From: Artemia franciscana
Lineage: Eukaryota > Arthropoda > Branchiopoda > Anostraca > Artemiidae
Length of the DNA: 64,000 nt
Reading direction: 5' to 3'
Assembly (NCBI RefSeq): GCF_032884065.1
Contig: NC_088867.1
Coordinates: 30,620,252-30,684,251, forward strand
Numbering within the stretch: the first letter of the stretch is position 1; the number at the start of each line of letters is the position of its first letter. This document shows positions 10,845-22,304 of this stretch, piece by piece. Position numbers and translations under genes: made by a program. The notes beneath the pieces are model-generated. The model saw only the letters and a program-made list of their open reading frames with translations, searched no databases and was not told the DNA's origin.

Positions 10845-12360
10845 GAAGGGCTGATCATATAAACTTTGGAAGAGGCCTGATTGGAGGGTTTTGATTGAAA
10901 ATCATAAGTTCTAGTTTCATTTTTAAAGAACCAAAGGTAATCAGAGGGCATTCAGCCTCTCCCTCCTAGCCTCCATTTTTTCAAATGCATTTGATCAAAA
11001 TTTTGAAATAGCCGTTTTGTTCAAAATAGTCCAAAGGTCGAATAACCATACCTCCAAGATTAACAACCCTGCCAGCAACTCCTGGGGCAAAGGAATGTAA
11101 GTTAAGCCAGCTGCTCATTGCAAACATATAAGGTATTAATGGAAAAGGTTTTTCTATCAACTTTGGAGGGGCTCATTCAATTGGAAGTCAAAAGTTCCAG
11201 TATCTTTTTTTAAGAGTCAGAAGCGATTAGAGGGCTTCCATCCCCCACGCCCATTTTTCCGAAACACATAGGATCAAAATGCTGAGATAACCATTTTATT
11301 TAAAACAGTCCCAAGTTTAAATAACTATGCCTCTAGGGTTCACAATAACTATGCCCTCAGTCACTATTGCAAGGGCTGTAAGTTATGCAAGTTGTCTATT
11401 GTGAACATATAAGGCTTTTTTTTACCAAGAAAAGAGGGTATGTTTGATCTTGAATATCCAAAAAAGCAAGGAGTATTAAAGCCAAACTTTAGAGAAATGT
11501 CAAGAAGAATGCCAAAGACAATAAAAAAAAACTTGTTCCTTTACCAAACAGTTCGTGGTAACAAACTGTAGTAAGGAGCGACCGGCTCAAAAGTAAACAA
11601 AACTCTTAAAAAACGGAATTTTGAACTAATAGATACAGCAAAAGAATCGGGTTTTTATGATGATTTTAAATATACAAGTTTCATCAAATTTACTCTTATC
11701 CATCAAAAGTTACGAACCTGAGAAAACTTGCCTTATTTTGGAAAATAGGGGAAAACACTCCTTAAAAGTCATAGAATCTTAACGAAAATCACACCATCGC
11801 ATTCAGCGTATCAGAGAACCCTATTGTAGAAGTTTCAAGCTCCTATCTAAAAAATTTTGGAATTTCATATTTTTTGCCAGAAGACCAATCACAGGTGCAT
11901 GTTTATTTGTTTTCTTTTTTTCCAGGGTTGATCGTATCGACAAAGTGGTGCTAGAATGTCGCGAGAATGCTCATTCTAACGGAGATTAAAAGTTCTAGTG
12001 CCCTTTTTAAGTGACCAAAAAATTGGAGGGTACCTAGATCCCCACTTATGCTCATTTTTTCCCAAAGTTAATGGATCAAAATTTTGAGATAGACATTTTG
12101 TTCAGCATAGTCAAAAAACATAATAACAATGTCTTTGGAGACGACTTACTCCCTCATTGTCCAAGGGGGAGGGGCTGCAAGTTACATAATTTGACCAGAG
12201 TTTAGGTATAGTAATGGTTAATGGGAAGCATACAGACGTTTCAAGGGGGACTTTTTGGTTGGGAGGGGGTTACATGGGAGGATCTATCCATGGAGGAATT
12301 TGTCATGGGAGAAGATAATTTCCATGAAGAGAGCGCAAGATATTCTAGCATCATTTAAAA
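10845..12360 (+). repeat. Dispersed repeat family A, with tandem ~290-bp units
   Basis: Two related units (about 10845-11130 and 11140-11420) share the order: GATTGAAAAT-type start, (T)TTTTTAAGAGTCA-like edge, AGAGGGC, GATCAAAA, a 'not-quite-identical' AACTATG block, and a ...CATATAAGG end. A fuller copy begins with CAGTTCGTGGTAACAAACTG at 11549-11568, followed by TAGTAAGGAGCGACCGGCTC, and runs to about 12200. The sequence then leads into the palindromic element at 12393. All appears noncoding. Confidence 0.75.
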
Positions 12361-12392
12361 TAAAAACAAAACAATTAAAAAGTAAATATGGA

Positions 12393-12660
12393 AAAGTTTT
12401 TTCACCTGAAAGTAAGGAGCAGCATTAAAACTTAAAACGAACAGAAATTATTCCACATCTTAAAGGGGCTTTTCCCTCCTCAACGCCCCACTTTTTACAC
12501 TAAAGTTTTTTACTGTTTTAAAAAGTAAAGTTGGGAGAAAGAGTCAAACTTTAGTGTAAAGAGCAGGGCCTTGAGGAGGGAAAAGTCCCTTCTATAAACA
12601 GAGTAATTTCTGTTCGTTTTAAGTTTTGATGTCGCTCCTTACTTTCAGTTAAAAAACTTG
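12393..12660. repeat. Foldback (palindromic) element, family C
   Basis: Two arms of roughly 110 bp are near-perfect inverted copies. The left arm reads ACTGAAAGTAAGGAGC-like, GAACAGAAATTA, CCCTCCTCAACGCCCC, CACTAAAGTTTTT. The right arm gives the reverse complement and ends CTCCTTACTTTCAGTT near 12652. A short spacer with AAAGTAAAGTTGGGAG separates them. It resembles a foldback miniature inverted-repeat element. Single arms of the same family lie at 14640-14790, 44495-44560 and 54985-55085. Confidence 0.88.
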
Positions 12661-12699
12661 TTTTAACTGAAATACCAGCAATATCTAAGAAATGGCTGA

Positions 12700-14640
12700 T
12701 GATATCAGCCATTACATTGTTCAGGAGATGTTTAGGGGCATCTTCAACTAAATCAAAAGGGGTTAGGTTAGGAAAATGAAACTTTCAGGGAAGGGTCTAC
12801 AGGCTATAGTATGTCCCAGGAAGGTATTTTGAAGTACCTACCTCTACTCCCTCTCCCTCTAGAGGGTCCTGACCTTTGATGACCTTCAAAAATATGTGCG
12901 TTATAAAAGTCAAACCTTGCAAAATAGATCTTCTGCTAGAATGAAGTACAACAAAATTGTTTTCAGCTTCACAACTTTGCTTAATCCCAATTTATAAGGT
13001 TTTAAAGATATGCAAATACATTTTCTAAATTTTGGAAAAAAACATTGATATGGCTCAGAATTTTACTCAAAAAAATAGCATTTTCAGAAGTAAATGCAGA
13101 GAAAAAGCAACTGGTAACTGAAAATTAAGGTAAAATGTTGTTTTGTCAAAATTTTGATAGGTATAATAGACCTGTCATGTAGGCAAATTTCAGGGCCCTC
13201 TAGAGGGAGAAGGAGTGGAGGTGGGTACTTTAAAAGGTAAAATTCTATTTGATTGACTTCTTGCTATCTCAGAAAGGGTTTAGGTTAGGAAAATGAAACT
13301 TTCAGGGATGGGTCTACAGGCTAAAGTATGTCCCAGGAAGGTATTTTGAAGTACCCACCTCTACTCCTTCTCCCACCAGAGGATCCTGACCTATGATGAC
13401 CTTTAAAAATATGTGTGTTATAAAAGTGAAACTTTGCAAAATAGATCTTCTGCTTGAACAAAGTACAATAAAATTGTTTTCAGCTTCACAACTTTACTCA
13501 ATCCAAATTTATGAGGTTTTAAAGATATGTAAATACATTTCCTAAATTTTGAAACAAAACATTGATATGGCTCAAAATTCTACTCAAATAATAGGAATTG
13601 CATTTTTGGAACTAAAGGCCAAGAAAAAGCAACTATTAACTGAAAATTGAGGTAAAATATTGTTTTGTCAAAATTTCAATAGCTTTAGACCTGTCATGTA
13701 GGCAAATTTCAGGGCCCTCTAGAGGGAGAAGGAGTGGAAGTGGGTACTTTAAAATACCTTCCTGGACATACTTTAGCTGGTAGACCCATCCCTGAAAGTT
13801 TCATTTTCCTAACCTAAACCCTTTCCAAGATAGCAAGAAGTCAATTAACTAGAATTATACAAAACATTGATATGGCTCAGAATTCTGCTCAAATAACATG
13901 TATTTGATTTTCAGAACTAAAGGCAGAGAAAAGGCAACAGGTAACTGAAAATTAAGGTAAAATGTTGTTTTGCCAAAATTTCAATAGGTACAGATCTGTC
14001 ATCTAGGCAAATTTCAGGGCCCTCTAGAGGGGGAAGGAGTGAAGGTGGGTACTTCAAAATACCATCACAGGACATACTTTAGCCTTTAGACCCATCCCTG
14101 ACAGTTTCATTTTCTTTACCTAACCCCTTTCTGAGATAGCAAGAAGTCAATCAAGTAGAATTCTACCCACTAAAGTGTAACTCTTTGTTACAACTCTAGG
14201 TAAAATTCTAGTAGGTAAAAACCTGTTGTCTTTTGTCCCAGTATTTGACATGTTGCAATCCAACCAAAGATTCTGTCCCAGAATAGGCAGAGTGATTGAA
14301 GCGTCCCAGTACTGGTCATCTTACCCTACTTGCATATCTTTAAAACCTTATAAAATAGAATTGAGCAAAGTTATGAAGCTGAAAACAATTTTGTTGTACT
14401 TCAATTAAGCAGAAGATCTATTTTCCAAGGTTTCACTTTTATAGCACACATATTTTTTAAAGGTCATCAAGGGTCAGGCCCTCTAGAGGGAGAAGGAGTA
14501 GAGGTAGTTGCTTCAGAATACCTTCCCAGGACATACTTTAGTCTGTAGATTCATCCCTGAAAGTTTAATTTTCCTAACCTAAACCATTTCTGAGATAGCA
14601 AGAAGTCAATTAACTAGAATTTTACCCAACTCTACTTTTT
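12700..14640. repeat. Array of direct and inverted copies of a ~500-bp repeat
   Basis: A block with GGTTAGGAAAATGAAACTTT and GTCCCAGGAAGGTATTTTGA occurs at about 12765-12835 and 13280-13355. Its reverse complement occurs at about 13750-13830, 14055-14135 and 14515-14590. Associated blocks (AACATTGATATGGCTCA, CAGGGCCCTCTAGAGGG) are repeated too. Direct spacing is about 517 bp between the first two copies, and the two orientations face each other. The open frame at 14226-14408 lies inside the repeat and is not a gene. Confidence 0.88.
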
Positions 14641-14790
14641 AAAAGAATAAAAAACTTTAGCATAAAGAACAGGGCATTCAGGAGGGGACATCCCCTTTCA
14701 TATAGGGCTATAGAATAATTTCTGTTTGTTTCAAGTTTTAATGCTGCTCCTTGCTTTAAGTTAAAAAGCTTGTTTTTTTATTTAATAGGC
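14640..14790. repeat. Right arm of foldback family C
   Basis: AAACTTTAGCATAAAGA, CAGGAGGGGACA, ATTTCTGTTTGTTTCAAG and GCTGCTCCTTGCTTTAAG match the right arm of 12393-12660 in the same order. It closes the 12.7-14.6 kb array, so the array may sit inside an expanded foldback element. Confidence 0.75.
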
Positions 14791-14799
14791 TGCTAAATA

Positions 14800-15360
14800 G
14801 CACAATAAAGGCAAGGGAAGAACACAAAATGAATTGGGGAAATGTCTTCTATCCCATCAGAGATTAGGCACTGGCCAAGAACTGGGGTTCTTATCCTAGG
14901 CTAAAACATGATACTGTCTAAACTAGCTTAGAACCAGATGGGATCCCAGGGCAGCATTCTTACCAATTACAAAATTAGAAATTTGTGCTTATGTTTTTTC
15001 CTCAACTTAATCCATGATGAGCAATACCAACTCTTTGAGAAGATATCTACCTAGGCATTCAACCAAAATTGTCCATGAGAGGCTATTTGACAGCAACTCA
15101 AAAGTTGGTTAAAGTTTTGCCACCTTTATCACTCCACAAGACTCAAGGAGAGATGAATTTTATTCTTTTCACTTAGAAGTCAGGAGACTCTATAGGCCTA
15201 TTAAGATCTAAAATCAACATTCAAACTTAGGGCAACCTTGTAGCATCATTGGGGTCTTTCTTAAGCATTTTATTGTATTCTTTAGGGAAAGCAGTGAAAA
15301 CTGAGTCCAATTTTTTTATTATTTTTCATTGTTGTAAACAAAACCATGTGTTGCATAAAT
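14800..15360. other. No gene recognised
   Basis: Low-information AT-rich sequence between the repeat array and the hAT element. Confidence 0.5.
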
Positions 15361-15373
15361 TTGAACCCTGGAT

Positions 15374-17561
15374 CAGTGTTTCCACTTTCTCATTTTTTAT
15401 ATCCCTAATAAAGAGCTGAAAAATCCCTAGAAATCCCCATCTTCAGTTCCAAAATCCCTAAAAATCTCCCATTTTCTAATTACTCCCTGAACTGCTTCTC
15501 CCTATCTCATTTTACCCCTACCATTGAAAGGTAACATATTTTGGCGTCTTAGAATGAAGTCTAGCTATCCCTACCATAATAGAATGTCTTGTCATGCTGT
15601 TAAAGTGCTTTTTAATCATCAGCTAAATACAAATAGCTTCAAATATACTTCAAATAATATTAAGCAAATAGAAAAGAAAATGTAATACTGTAATGTAGAT
15701 TACAGTACAAGATGTCTAATACTGTTCAATCATAACTTGTTAAACGTAATCAGACCTTATCTTCCCCTGATGTGTCTTCAACATTTTTTGTATGGTGGCT
15801 GAAGCTTTCACCGTTCTTTTGTGGTGAAGTAACTAATCATCTTCACATTCCACACTTTCTTGAGCCCTTTTCATTTCATATTTTGTTTTTAGAATCCCCT
15901 GAAAAGTTTATGTTTTCAATTTATTCTGACGGTCTGTTTTTACTACTTTTACAGCACTGAAAAACCTCTCAACATTGAAATTTGAAAATGAAACAGTGGA
16001 AATAAATAATACTGCAAGTTTCAGGTTAGGATACAAATTCTGTTCTGGCAGCATTTTTTTTTTCACCAATACCAAACACCAGCAGGTCACAGCATCCATT
16101 GTTTTGACGTTTTCAATATTGATGAGGCTCTGCTTCCTCCACTCCTGCTCGGTTTTGGTTCCGTCCCATTGGGGTCCGTCCATACTTTCTAACAAAAGGT
16201 AGCAGAGAGGCAGGCTGAAGTGATTGAGCTGACACTGGGTCAACCATTTCAGCATATTTGTAAATGTCATCTTTGAAATGGAACCTTTTCTGTATCTGGC
16301 CTTCTCCTTTGATAAGGAATGCCTGTGCAGCTTTGAGAACTACTTCGATTGAATCAGGGGGGACGACAGTATCTGCCTTGACATAAAGAGGGAATCTAGT
16401 CCGTTCAGACCCAAGTAAATGCTTTCAAGGGGAAGTTAAAACTTCCGATTGTTCACATTGATTTCTAAAGCACTAGTTGATTCCACATAGTCCTTCTGCA
16501 GGAAGTTTAATGCTGAGACCAATATTTTAAGCTTTGTAATACCACAAAACTAGAAATATTTTGGTTTCAAGACCTCAAATTGTGCTTAAATTTGAATTTG
16601 CGACAGATGTAATTGTTATATTTGTAAAGAACATAAAAAAAGACATCAAGTGGTATGTTCACTTTATTTGTAAGTAAAAAAATGAACAACAAAAAATTTA
16701 CCAATTATAGTATGAAGGTTCATGATTTTCCCCTGGGTACATAGGCTTGCCAAAAACACACAATCCATTTATTCCTACGTGTGCCATTGTTTTTAAAAAA
16801 TGGCTGTCAGTTTGTTTGTCTGTTAAAAACTAGGGTAATGAAATGGTAAGAGAGGTGTTCGAATAGTTATAGCCTACCTCTATTATTCACGTCAGTACTT
16901 ATAAAGCTGGCTACAAGATCGAGTTCAAGTTTTTTTGATTTTACACAAAAATCATAAACATCATACAAGTACTGTGGTGAAAAAGAATCATACATGCAAT
17001 GCTTGTAAAAAATTTAATACAGTAAGAACAACTACGTACCCTATAAAACTATCAAAATATATTATAACTTTATTTATCTGACCTGTAAAAAAATGACATG
17101 CTGTCTACCAAATAATCTTATGAAGAAACAACCCAAAAATGACAAACCATAGGCTATGACTTCATTAATCGAGAACAGTCCAAGCTGAAATTATTGTTTG
17201 AAGCCCACATCAGCATGGAACTGTTTCAAACAGTTCTTTGTTGCTAGTTTGTTACTTAGGACTCCTGTACATCTCAAAATCTGTGTGGTGTTAAAATTTT
17301 TTAAGCAACTGAAAAAGTTCTTCTCTGTGATTCCAAGTTCAATTCCCAAGAAAACAGATCCTAAATCGAATTATCCTGCTTCTCTGATCAAAAAGATGAT
17401 GATGATGAACAAATTAAAGAAAACCCCCAAAAATTTCCCTAAAAGTCCATGGGAGAGGAAAAATCCCTAGAAAATCCCCAAATCCCTAAGAAAAACTCTG
17501 ACCCCTGAAAGACTAAAAAAATCCCCATTTTAGGGGGGAAATCCCCATAGTGGAAACACTG
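15374..17561 (-). mobile_element. Complete but decayed hAT transposon (2188 bp)
   Basis: Both ends are visible. The left terminus is CAGTGTTTCCACTTTC (15374) and the right terminus, reverse complemented, is CAGTGTTTCCACTATGGGG (ending 17561). The 13-base inverted repeat is therefore perfect. The element is flanked by an exact 8-bp target-site duplication, CCCTGGAT, at 15366-15373 and 17562-17569; 8 bp is the hallmark size for hAT. Subterminal sequence is rich in AATCCCTAGAAATCCCC-type motifs. The minus-strand transposase relic (15908-16400) confirms the superfamily. With a broken transposase the copy could only move in trans, if at all. Confidence 0.95.
15908..16400 (-). pseudogene. hAT transposase C-terminal relic
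   Basis: The frame 15908-16270 ends with FSNFNVERFFSAVKVVKTDR. This matches the hAT C-terminal dimerisation region (N-x-x-VER-x-FS-x-V...K-T-x-x-R-x-x-L). Just upstream (about 16270-16400) a different frame continues transposase-like sequence (FLIKGEGQIQKRF region), so at least one frameshift lies near 16260. Stops occur on both sides. The catalytic DDE region is not identifiable in the remaining 2.2 kb, so the element is internally deleted as well. Confidence 0.85.
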
Positions 17562-17830
17562 CCCTGGATAGATAGGCCTATATAACAAACTGTGAGACAA
17601 AACTGTTTTTCCTTATTATTTGCATTATCCTTAATATTGTTGTACCCTAAGTGTTAATTTAAGGGACCTACCACAGTGTTGGACTTTTTATATTCAGACT
17701 TCGAAGTCAATTAATCTATTTTCAATACTCTTGGGAATTCTGTATATTCTCGTTCTTCACTGCCTTAATTATACAGTGTTGCCGGTTCACGGCTGCGAAA
17801 AAGAAGCCACAAATTACGTAAACTGAGTCG
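17562..17830. other. No gene; flank between hAT element and LINE
   Basis: It contains CAGTGTTGCCGG at 17773-17784, a hAT-like terminus sequence. The reverse complement CCGGCAACACTG occurs at about 25191-25202. No coding region is supported; the minus-strand frames at 17722-18164 overlap the LINE 5' part and look spurious. Confidence 0.45.
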
Positions 17831-18099
17831 TTCATCTTCAACATTCGGCGAAACATGTGCAGAAGAGAGCGATAACGAACACGAAAGGCCGTATTGGTAC
17901 CGGCTGGATATCCATCCTTAAACTGCGGGGGATTGGCGACTCGGGTATCCGCACTTCCCACAGGTCCAAAAAACGTTGATGATTGTGATCCCAAGTGCAA
18001 GTTCCATTGTGAATCCATCCTGCGTATTTTAGATGTTTTAATAAACAATCAAATAAGGTTAATAAGCTTATCGAAAAAATCGCAATAAGGTTAAAGATA

Positions 18100-19075
18100 A
18101 TGGGAAAAAGAAAGGAAGTGTCCCCACAAAAAAAAGGAGAGACACCCTGTGCGGGCTGCGACATGAAATTAAAACTTGATGCTAAAGCAATGTTGTGTGA
18201 CGGGTGTGAAAAGTGGCTATGCCTTTCATGTATTGAAATGACAGAATCCAGGTATAACCTTATAAACGAATTAAGTGCTGGATCATCATTCTCCTGGTAT
18301 TGCCCCCTTTATTTAGCCGACCCCGCGAGAAAAATTGCTACCGCTGAGGATGTAAACACGATTGTGAAAGACCAAATTCATCGCCTAAAAACTGAACTGC
18401 TCGTAGAAATGACTTATAATGGTTGATTCTGTCGCTGAAAGAGTTTCAGAAATTGAAATGGAACTGTTAAAAAAGTGCAACAAAGCCGACATGGAAACAC
18501 AAGTCAAATACCTCGTCGGAGAAGAACTAAAAGTGTTGAAGGAAACCCTAACGAACAAATTTCATGCCGAGCTCGCAGTCATTACTAAGGCTCACAAATC
18601 GGAAGCCCGCGAAGAAGTGAGAGACGAAATAAAAAGATACCATGATAGGGAGGGCCGAAGGCTTAATATCATAGCTCACGGAATTCCCGAGCTAGAACAG
18701 GGTACAAGCCAAAAGAAGGAACAGGCTGATATAATGTTCAACAGCGAGCACCAAATAACCTCCTATAAACTTCCAGAATTTCATCTCAGAAATGTAAAGC
18801 GCTTGATACCTAAGAATAACCAGACGGTTGCCGGACAATAGCTACAAAGAATAGCGCCATTGATATTTACCGTCCCCAACATGATGATAAAAAAGGAAAT
18901 CACTAGAATCTCCTTTTTGAAAAAGGAGACGATTCAGTACCGAAGTGATATAAGCAGGGAGGACAGAGAGAAGCGAGCGAAGCTTGTGAAAGAATTAAAG
19001 GACCGACTGGAAAATGGTGAAAAAGACCTTGTTATCCGTAAAAGTTGCATTGTCCCAAAATATCAGCAGTGAGCG
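18100..19075 (+). pseudogene. CR1-like ORF1 with PHD-type zinc finger
   Basis: The frames 18100-18426, 18419-18841 and 18860-19072 are consecutive pieces of one ORF1. The first has a PHD-like cysteine pattern: CAGC, then MLCDGCEKWLCLSC, then SWYC. The position usually held by histidine is cysteine or leucine here and the last CxxC is incomplete (WYCPLYL). The second piece is charged and probably coiled coil, followed by an RRLNIIAHGIPE block typical of ORF1 nucleic-acid-binding domains. The third gives basic residues (EDREKRAKLVKEL). Shifts near 18420 and 18840 break it. ORF1 proteins bind the retrotransposon RNA. Confidence 0.8.
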
Positions 19076-19199
19076 GGGCTGGGAAATTTCCTTTCCCCAC
19101 TAGTGTAAATACATCCGATAGTTCAAAATATTTAGACTGTAGTGACAGTAGATGTACAAATTCGGAAAGGGATACGGTATCTACGAGTTGTGAAGATGC

Positions 19200-22098
19200 C
19201 CAAACAGCTAGTGAAATAAGTGATAGTAGCCCAAGTGATCTAGTACAAAACATTAAAAGTCATCGCTCTAAGTTTCTTCAAGTGCTGAGCAAAAACGCAG
19301 ACTCCTTGCCGAATAAACCAACGGAGTTACGGATCTTAGCGGCAAAAAATTATTATGACGTGATTTGCGTAGCGGAAATTAAGCCGAAGAATATAAATAA
19401 CCCTTTGGACGATGTCCACATTAGAATTGCTGGATACTTTCTATATACAAACTTACAAGATGACCCGAGAAGAGGAATCGCAGTCTGTGTGAAGGCAACC
19501 TTATCGGTAAGCAGAATCTCTCTTAACAAAGTTTTGGATTGGGTTGAATATTTAGCTATAGAGATTGTGCTACCCTGAGAAAGTCTAGTTTTAGCCACTT
19601 TTTACCGGAGCCCAAGTTGCCCAAACCTAATAGAGTCTGAACTGGCACTTTGTAAGGCCTTGTAGTTGCTACAAGATAAGAAGCCAAAGAACCTTTTAAT
19701 AATTGGAGATTTTAACCTTCCTCAAGTCAGCTGGGTTGATGGCTTAGGGTATTCCCCCTAGTATCACGAGAGTCATGGTATAAATTCTGCTTTCCTCACT
19801 CACCTAGCAGAAAATACCCTCGCTACTTGATCTAGTAATCACAGACAACCCAGATCAAATTCTAAGTATCAATCATTTACCACTGATTGGTACAGGTGAT
19901 CATGTATGTCTCTTAACAACTCTCCAACTGTCACCACCCTCTTCCCACCATATTTGCAGAAGATATATCGATTACGAGAAAATCCGCAAGGAACTAAGGA
20001 AAATGCAAAATGGCGACTGGGAAGCACTGTTTGAGCACAAGTCAAGCAATGACAGCTGGAATCTCTTCAAGGAAATAATGCTAAAGCACGAGGAGACATG
20101 TACCACTGTCTCATATATCAAGAGGCCACGCACCCTACCTTACTTGACAAGGTCCATAAAATGGGAAATGAACAGAAAGAACAGATACTGGGCAAAATAC
20201 AGGCAAACCAATTCTCGAGAAATATATGATAAATTCAAAAAAGCAAGGAATAGACTGAGAAAGATTACACGATACTCTATAAAACAAACATGAAGATATC
20301 ATTGCTACGGAAAGTAAAACTAATCCAAAGAAGTTTTGGAATTATGTATCATCAGCAAACCCAAGACGACATTCCATTCCCTACCTAACCACGCCATCTG
20401 GCAAAATCACCGATCATGCAGAGATGGCCGAAACCTTAAACAAACAATATTCCTCAGTCTACACAGTGGAAAACTCTAGAAACATCCCAGAAGCCCGGGA
20501 ATATCCTGTCAATGTAACAATGCCAATGGTTGTCATTTTTGAGTCAGATGTCCAAAAACGACTGAAAAAGCTTGACGCATCTAAGTCGAAAGAACCAGAC
20601 GGTATACACCCGAGACTACTCAAAGAGACTGCTGAACTAATATCCTCACCTTTAGCAAAAAACTCCAAGAAATCACTAAAGGAAAAAGCTGTCCCCTCAG
20701 ACTGGAAAAAAGCTACTGTTATACTATTACACAAGAAAGGCTCCAAAGACAAAGCTGAAAATTATAGGCCAATAAGTCTAACATCAGTAACTTCAAAGAT
20801 TCTCGAGGGAATCATAAATGATGCTGTTATTAAGCACTTGAAATACAACAACATTATGTCTCCAAATCAGCATGGCTTCCGAAATGGCCATTCCACGGAC
20901 ACAAACCTTATACAGTCATACAATGAAATCACCAAACTACTGGAAAAAGGGACACCCTTGGACATGATTTTGTTGGATCAAGCAAAAGCATCCGAAAAAG
21001 TCACACACCTAAGGCTGAAAAGAAAGCTTCAAGCTTGTCGCGTCCACTTGGACATCATTGAATGGGATGTAGACTTCCTGGGAGAACAAACCCAAAGAGT
21101 TACTGTTATTAATGATAAAGGAGTACGTGTACTATCATCACCTATACCTGTAGCGGAGTTCCCCAAGGAACCGTGCTTGGGCCATCACTTTTCAACATAA
21201 ATATCAATGATGCTCCTGAAATACTCGAAAAACCTTCTCACACTTTATGCAGATGATTCTAAGCTCATTGGGGCAGCATCATCTTGGGTGGAGGCTGCCT
21301 CAATCCAAGCCGATCTCGACAAGCTGGATGACTGGGCTAGACAATGGCTACTTGAATTTGATTCAAGTAAATATAAAGTTTTAGATTTTGGCAATAAAAA
21401 TCAAAAATATATTTACACCATGCAAAACCAAATAACTGGTCAAAGAGAACCCCTAGTTGCAGTTACAGACGAAAGAGACTTGGGTGTCATAGTCGACTGC
21501 CAGTTAAGGTTTCGAAGTCATACTGAAAAGATTGTAGCTAGTGCGAATCGCGCTTTAGGGACAATTAAACGAACATTCACGACTAGATCTCCACAAACAA
21601 TCATCAAGCTATACAAGAGTCTTGTCAGAACAAGGCTAGAAACTGGCATGTCAATTGCATCTCCCTTCTACAAAGTGGACAAGGACATGATAGAGAAAGT
21701 ACAGAGGAGAGCAACAAAGATATTTGACGGGTACCAACATCTTTCTTAACCAATAAGACTGCAAACTCTGAACTTATGCAGTATGACTTACCGAATAAAA
21801 AGGGGTGACATGATTAACACTTACAAATTGATTCACAACAATCCAATTCATGGTCTCTTCTTCATCGACTCATCACAGCGAACAAGGTCATTCTAACAAG
21901 CCCATAAAGGTCAACGCTCAGAGGAGGGAACACCATCACTTCCTAACCAACCGAGTAGTAGACCACTGGAACTCCCTGAACGATCATACTCTATCCAGTA
22001 AGACCGTCAAAGAACTCAAAGTCTCACTTGACAAGGAGTGGAGCAATAGGGAATGGAGGCTCGAATGGGACACCTTGGAGTCCCATACCAGAACATAA
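19200..22098 (+). pseudogene. CR1-like ORF2: endonuclease and reverse transcriptase
   Basis: The endonuclease part shows AKNYYDVICVAEIKPKN (the catalytic Glu strand), the LLIIGDFNLPQVSW block near 19700, and LVITDNPDQI. GTGDHVCLLT near 19890 corresponds to the terminal SDH motif. The reverse transcriptase shows WKKATVILLHKKGS, NYRPISLTSVTSKILE, NQHGFRNGHSTDTNL, a mutated motif A (LLDQAKASEKVTH), and a VPQGTVLGP block in shifted frame near 21150. LYADDSKLIG (catalytic YADD at 21246-21257) and RDLGVIVD follow. Stops or shifts occur near 19578, 20293, 21170 and 21749. Confidence 0.9.
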
Positions 22099-22304
22099 GC
22101 CCTAGTCAATAAAACCAACTCAATATTCCAAAAATTTCCGAATCGATCCACATAGCAATTTTTGAAGAAATGCTGAGCAATGCTACAGGACGGAAAATCC
22201 TTCAATTGCTCCAAGTTGCAATTTAAGGTAATTTAAGGTGAATTCAGTATATCATATGGAATTGCATAGATCTATTCCCAAACTATTTTTATCATATGTA
22301 TGTC

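Larger units (their letters stand above)
17830..22242 (+). mobile_element. CR1-like LINE, near full length, frameshifted
   Basis: The order is 5' leader, ORF1 with a PHD-like finger (18100-19072), ORF2 with endonuclease and reverse transcriptase (about 19200-22098), a short 3'UTR, and terminal ATTTAAGGTA/ATTTAAGGTG direct units (about 22221-22240). CR1 elements typically end in short tandem units and have such an ORF1. The encoded protein is recognisable over about 1,300 codons but is broken by several stops and shifts. The 5' boundary is estimated. Confidence 0.88.

Noticed and set aside
14226-14408. 60-codon plus-strand frame
   Set aside because: Lies wholly inside the direct/inverted repeat array and reads the reverse complement of another repeat copy.
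12700-14640. CRISPR-like array
   Set aside because: Repeat units are hundreds of bases long, diverged and partly inverted, and the genome is eukaryotic; no CRISPR array was seen anywhere in the window.
17722-18164. Two minus-strand frames of 108 codons
   Set aside because: They overlap the leader and ORF1 of the plus-strand CR1-like LINE in other frames and resemble nothing.
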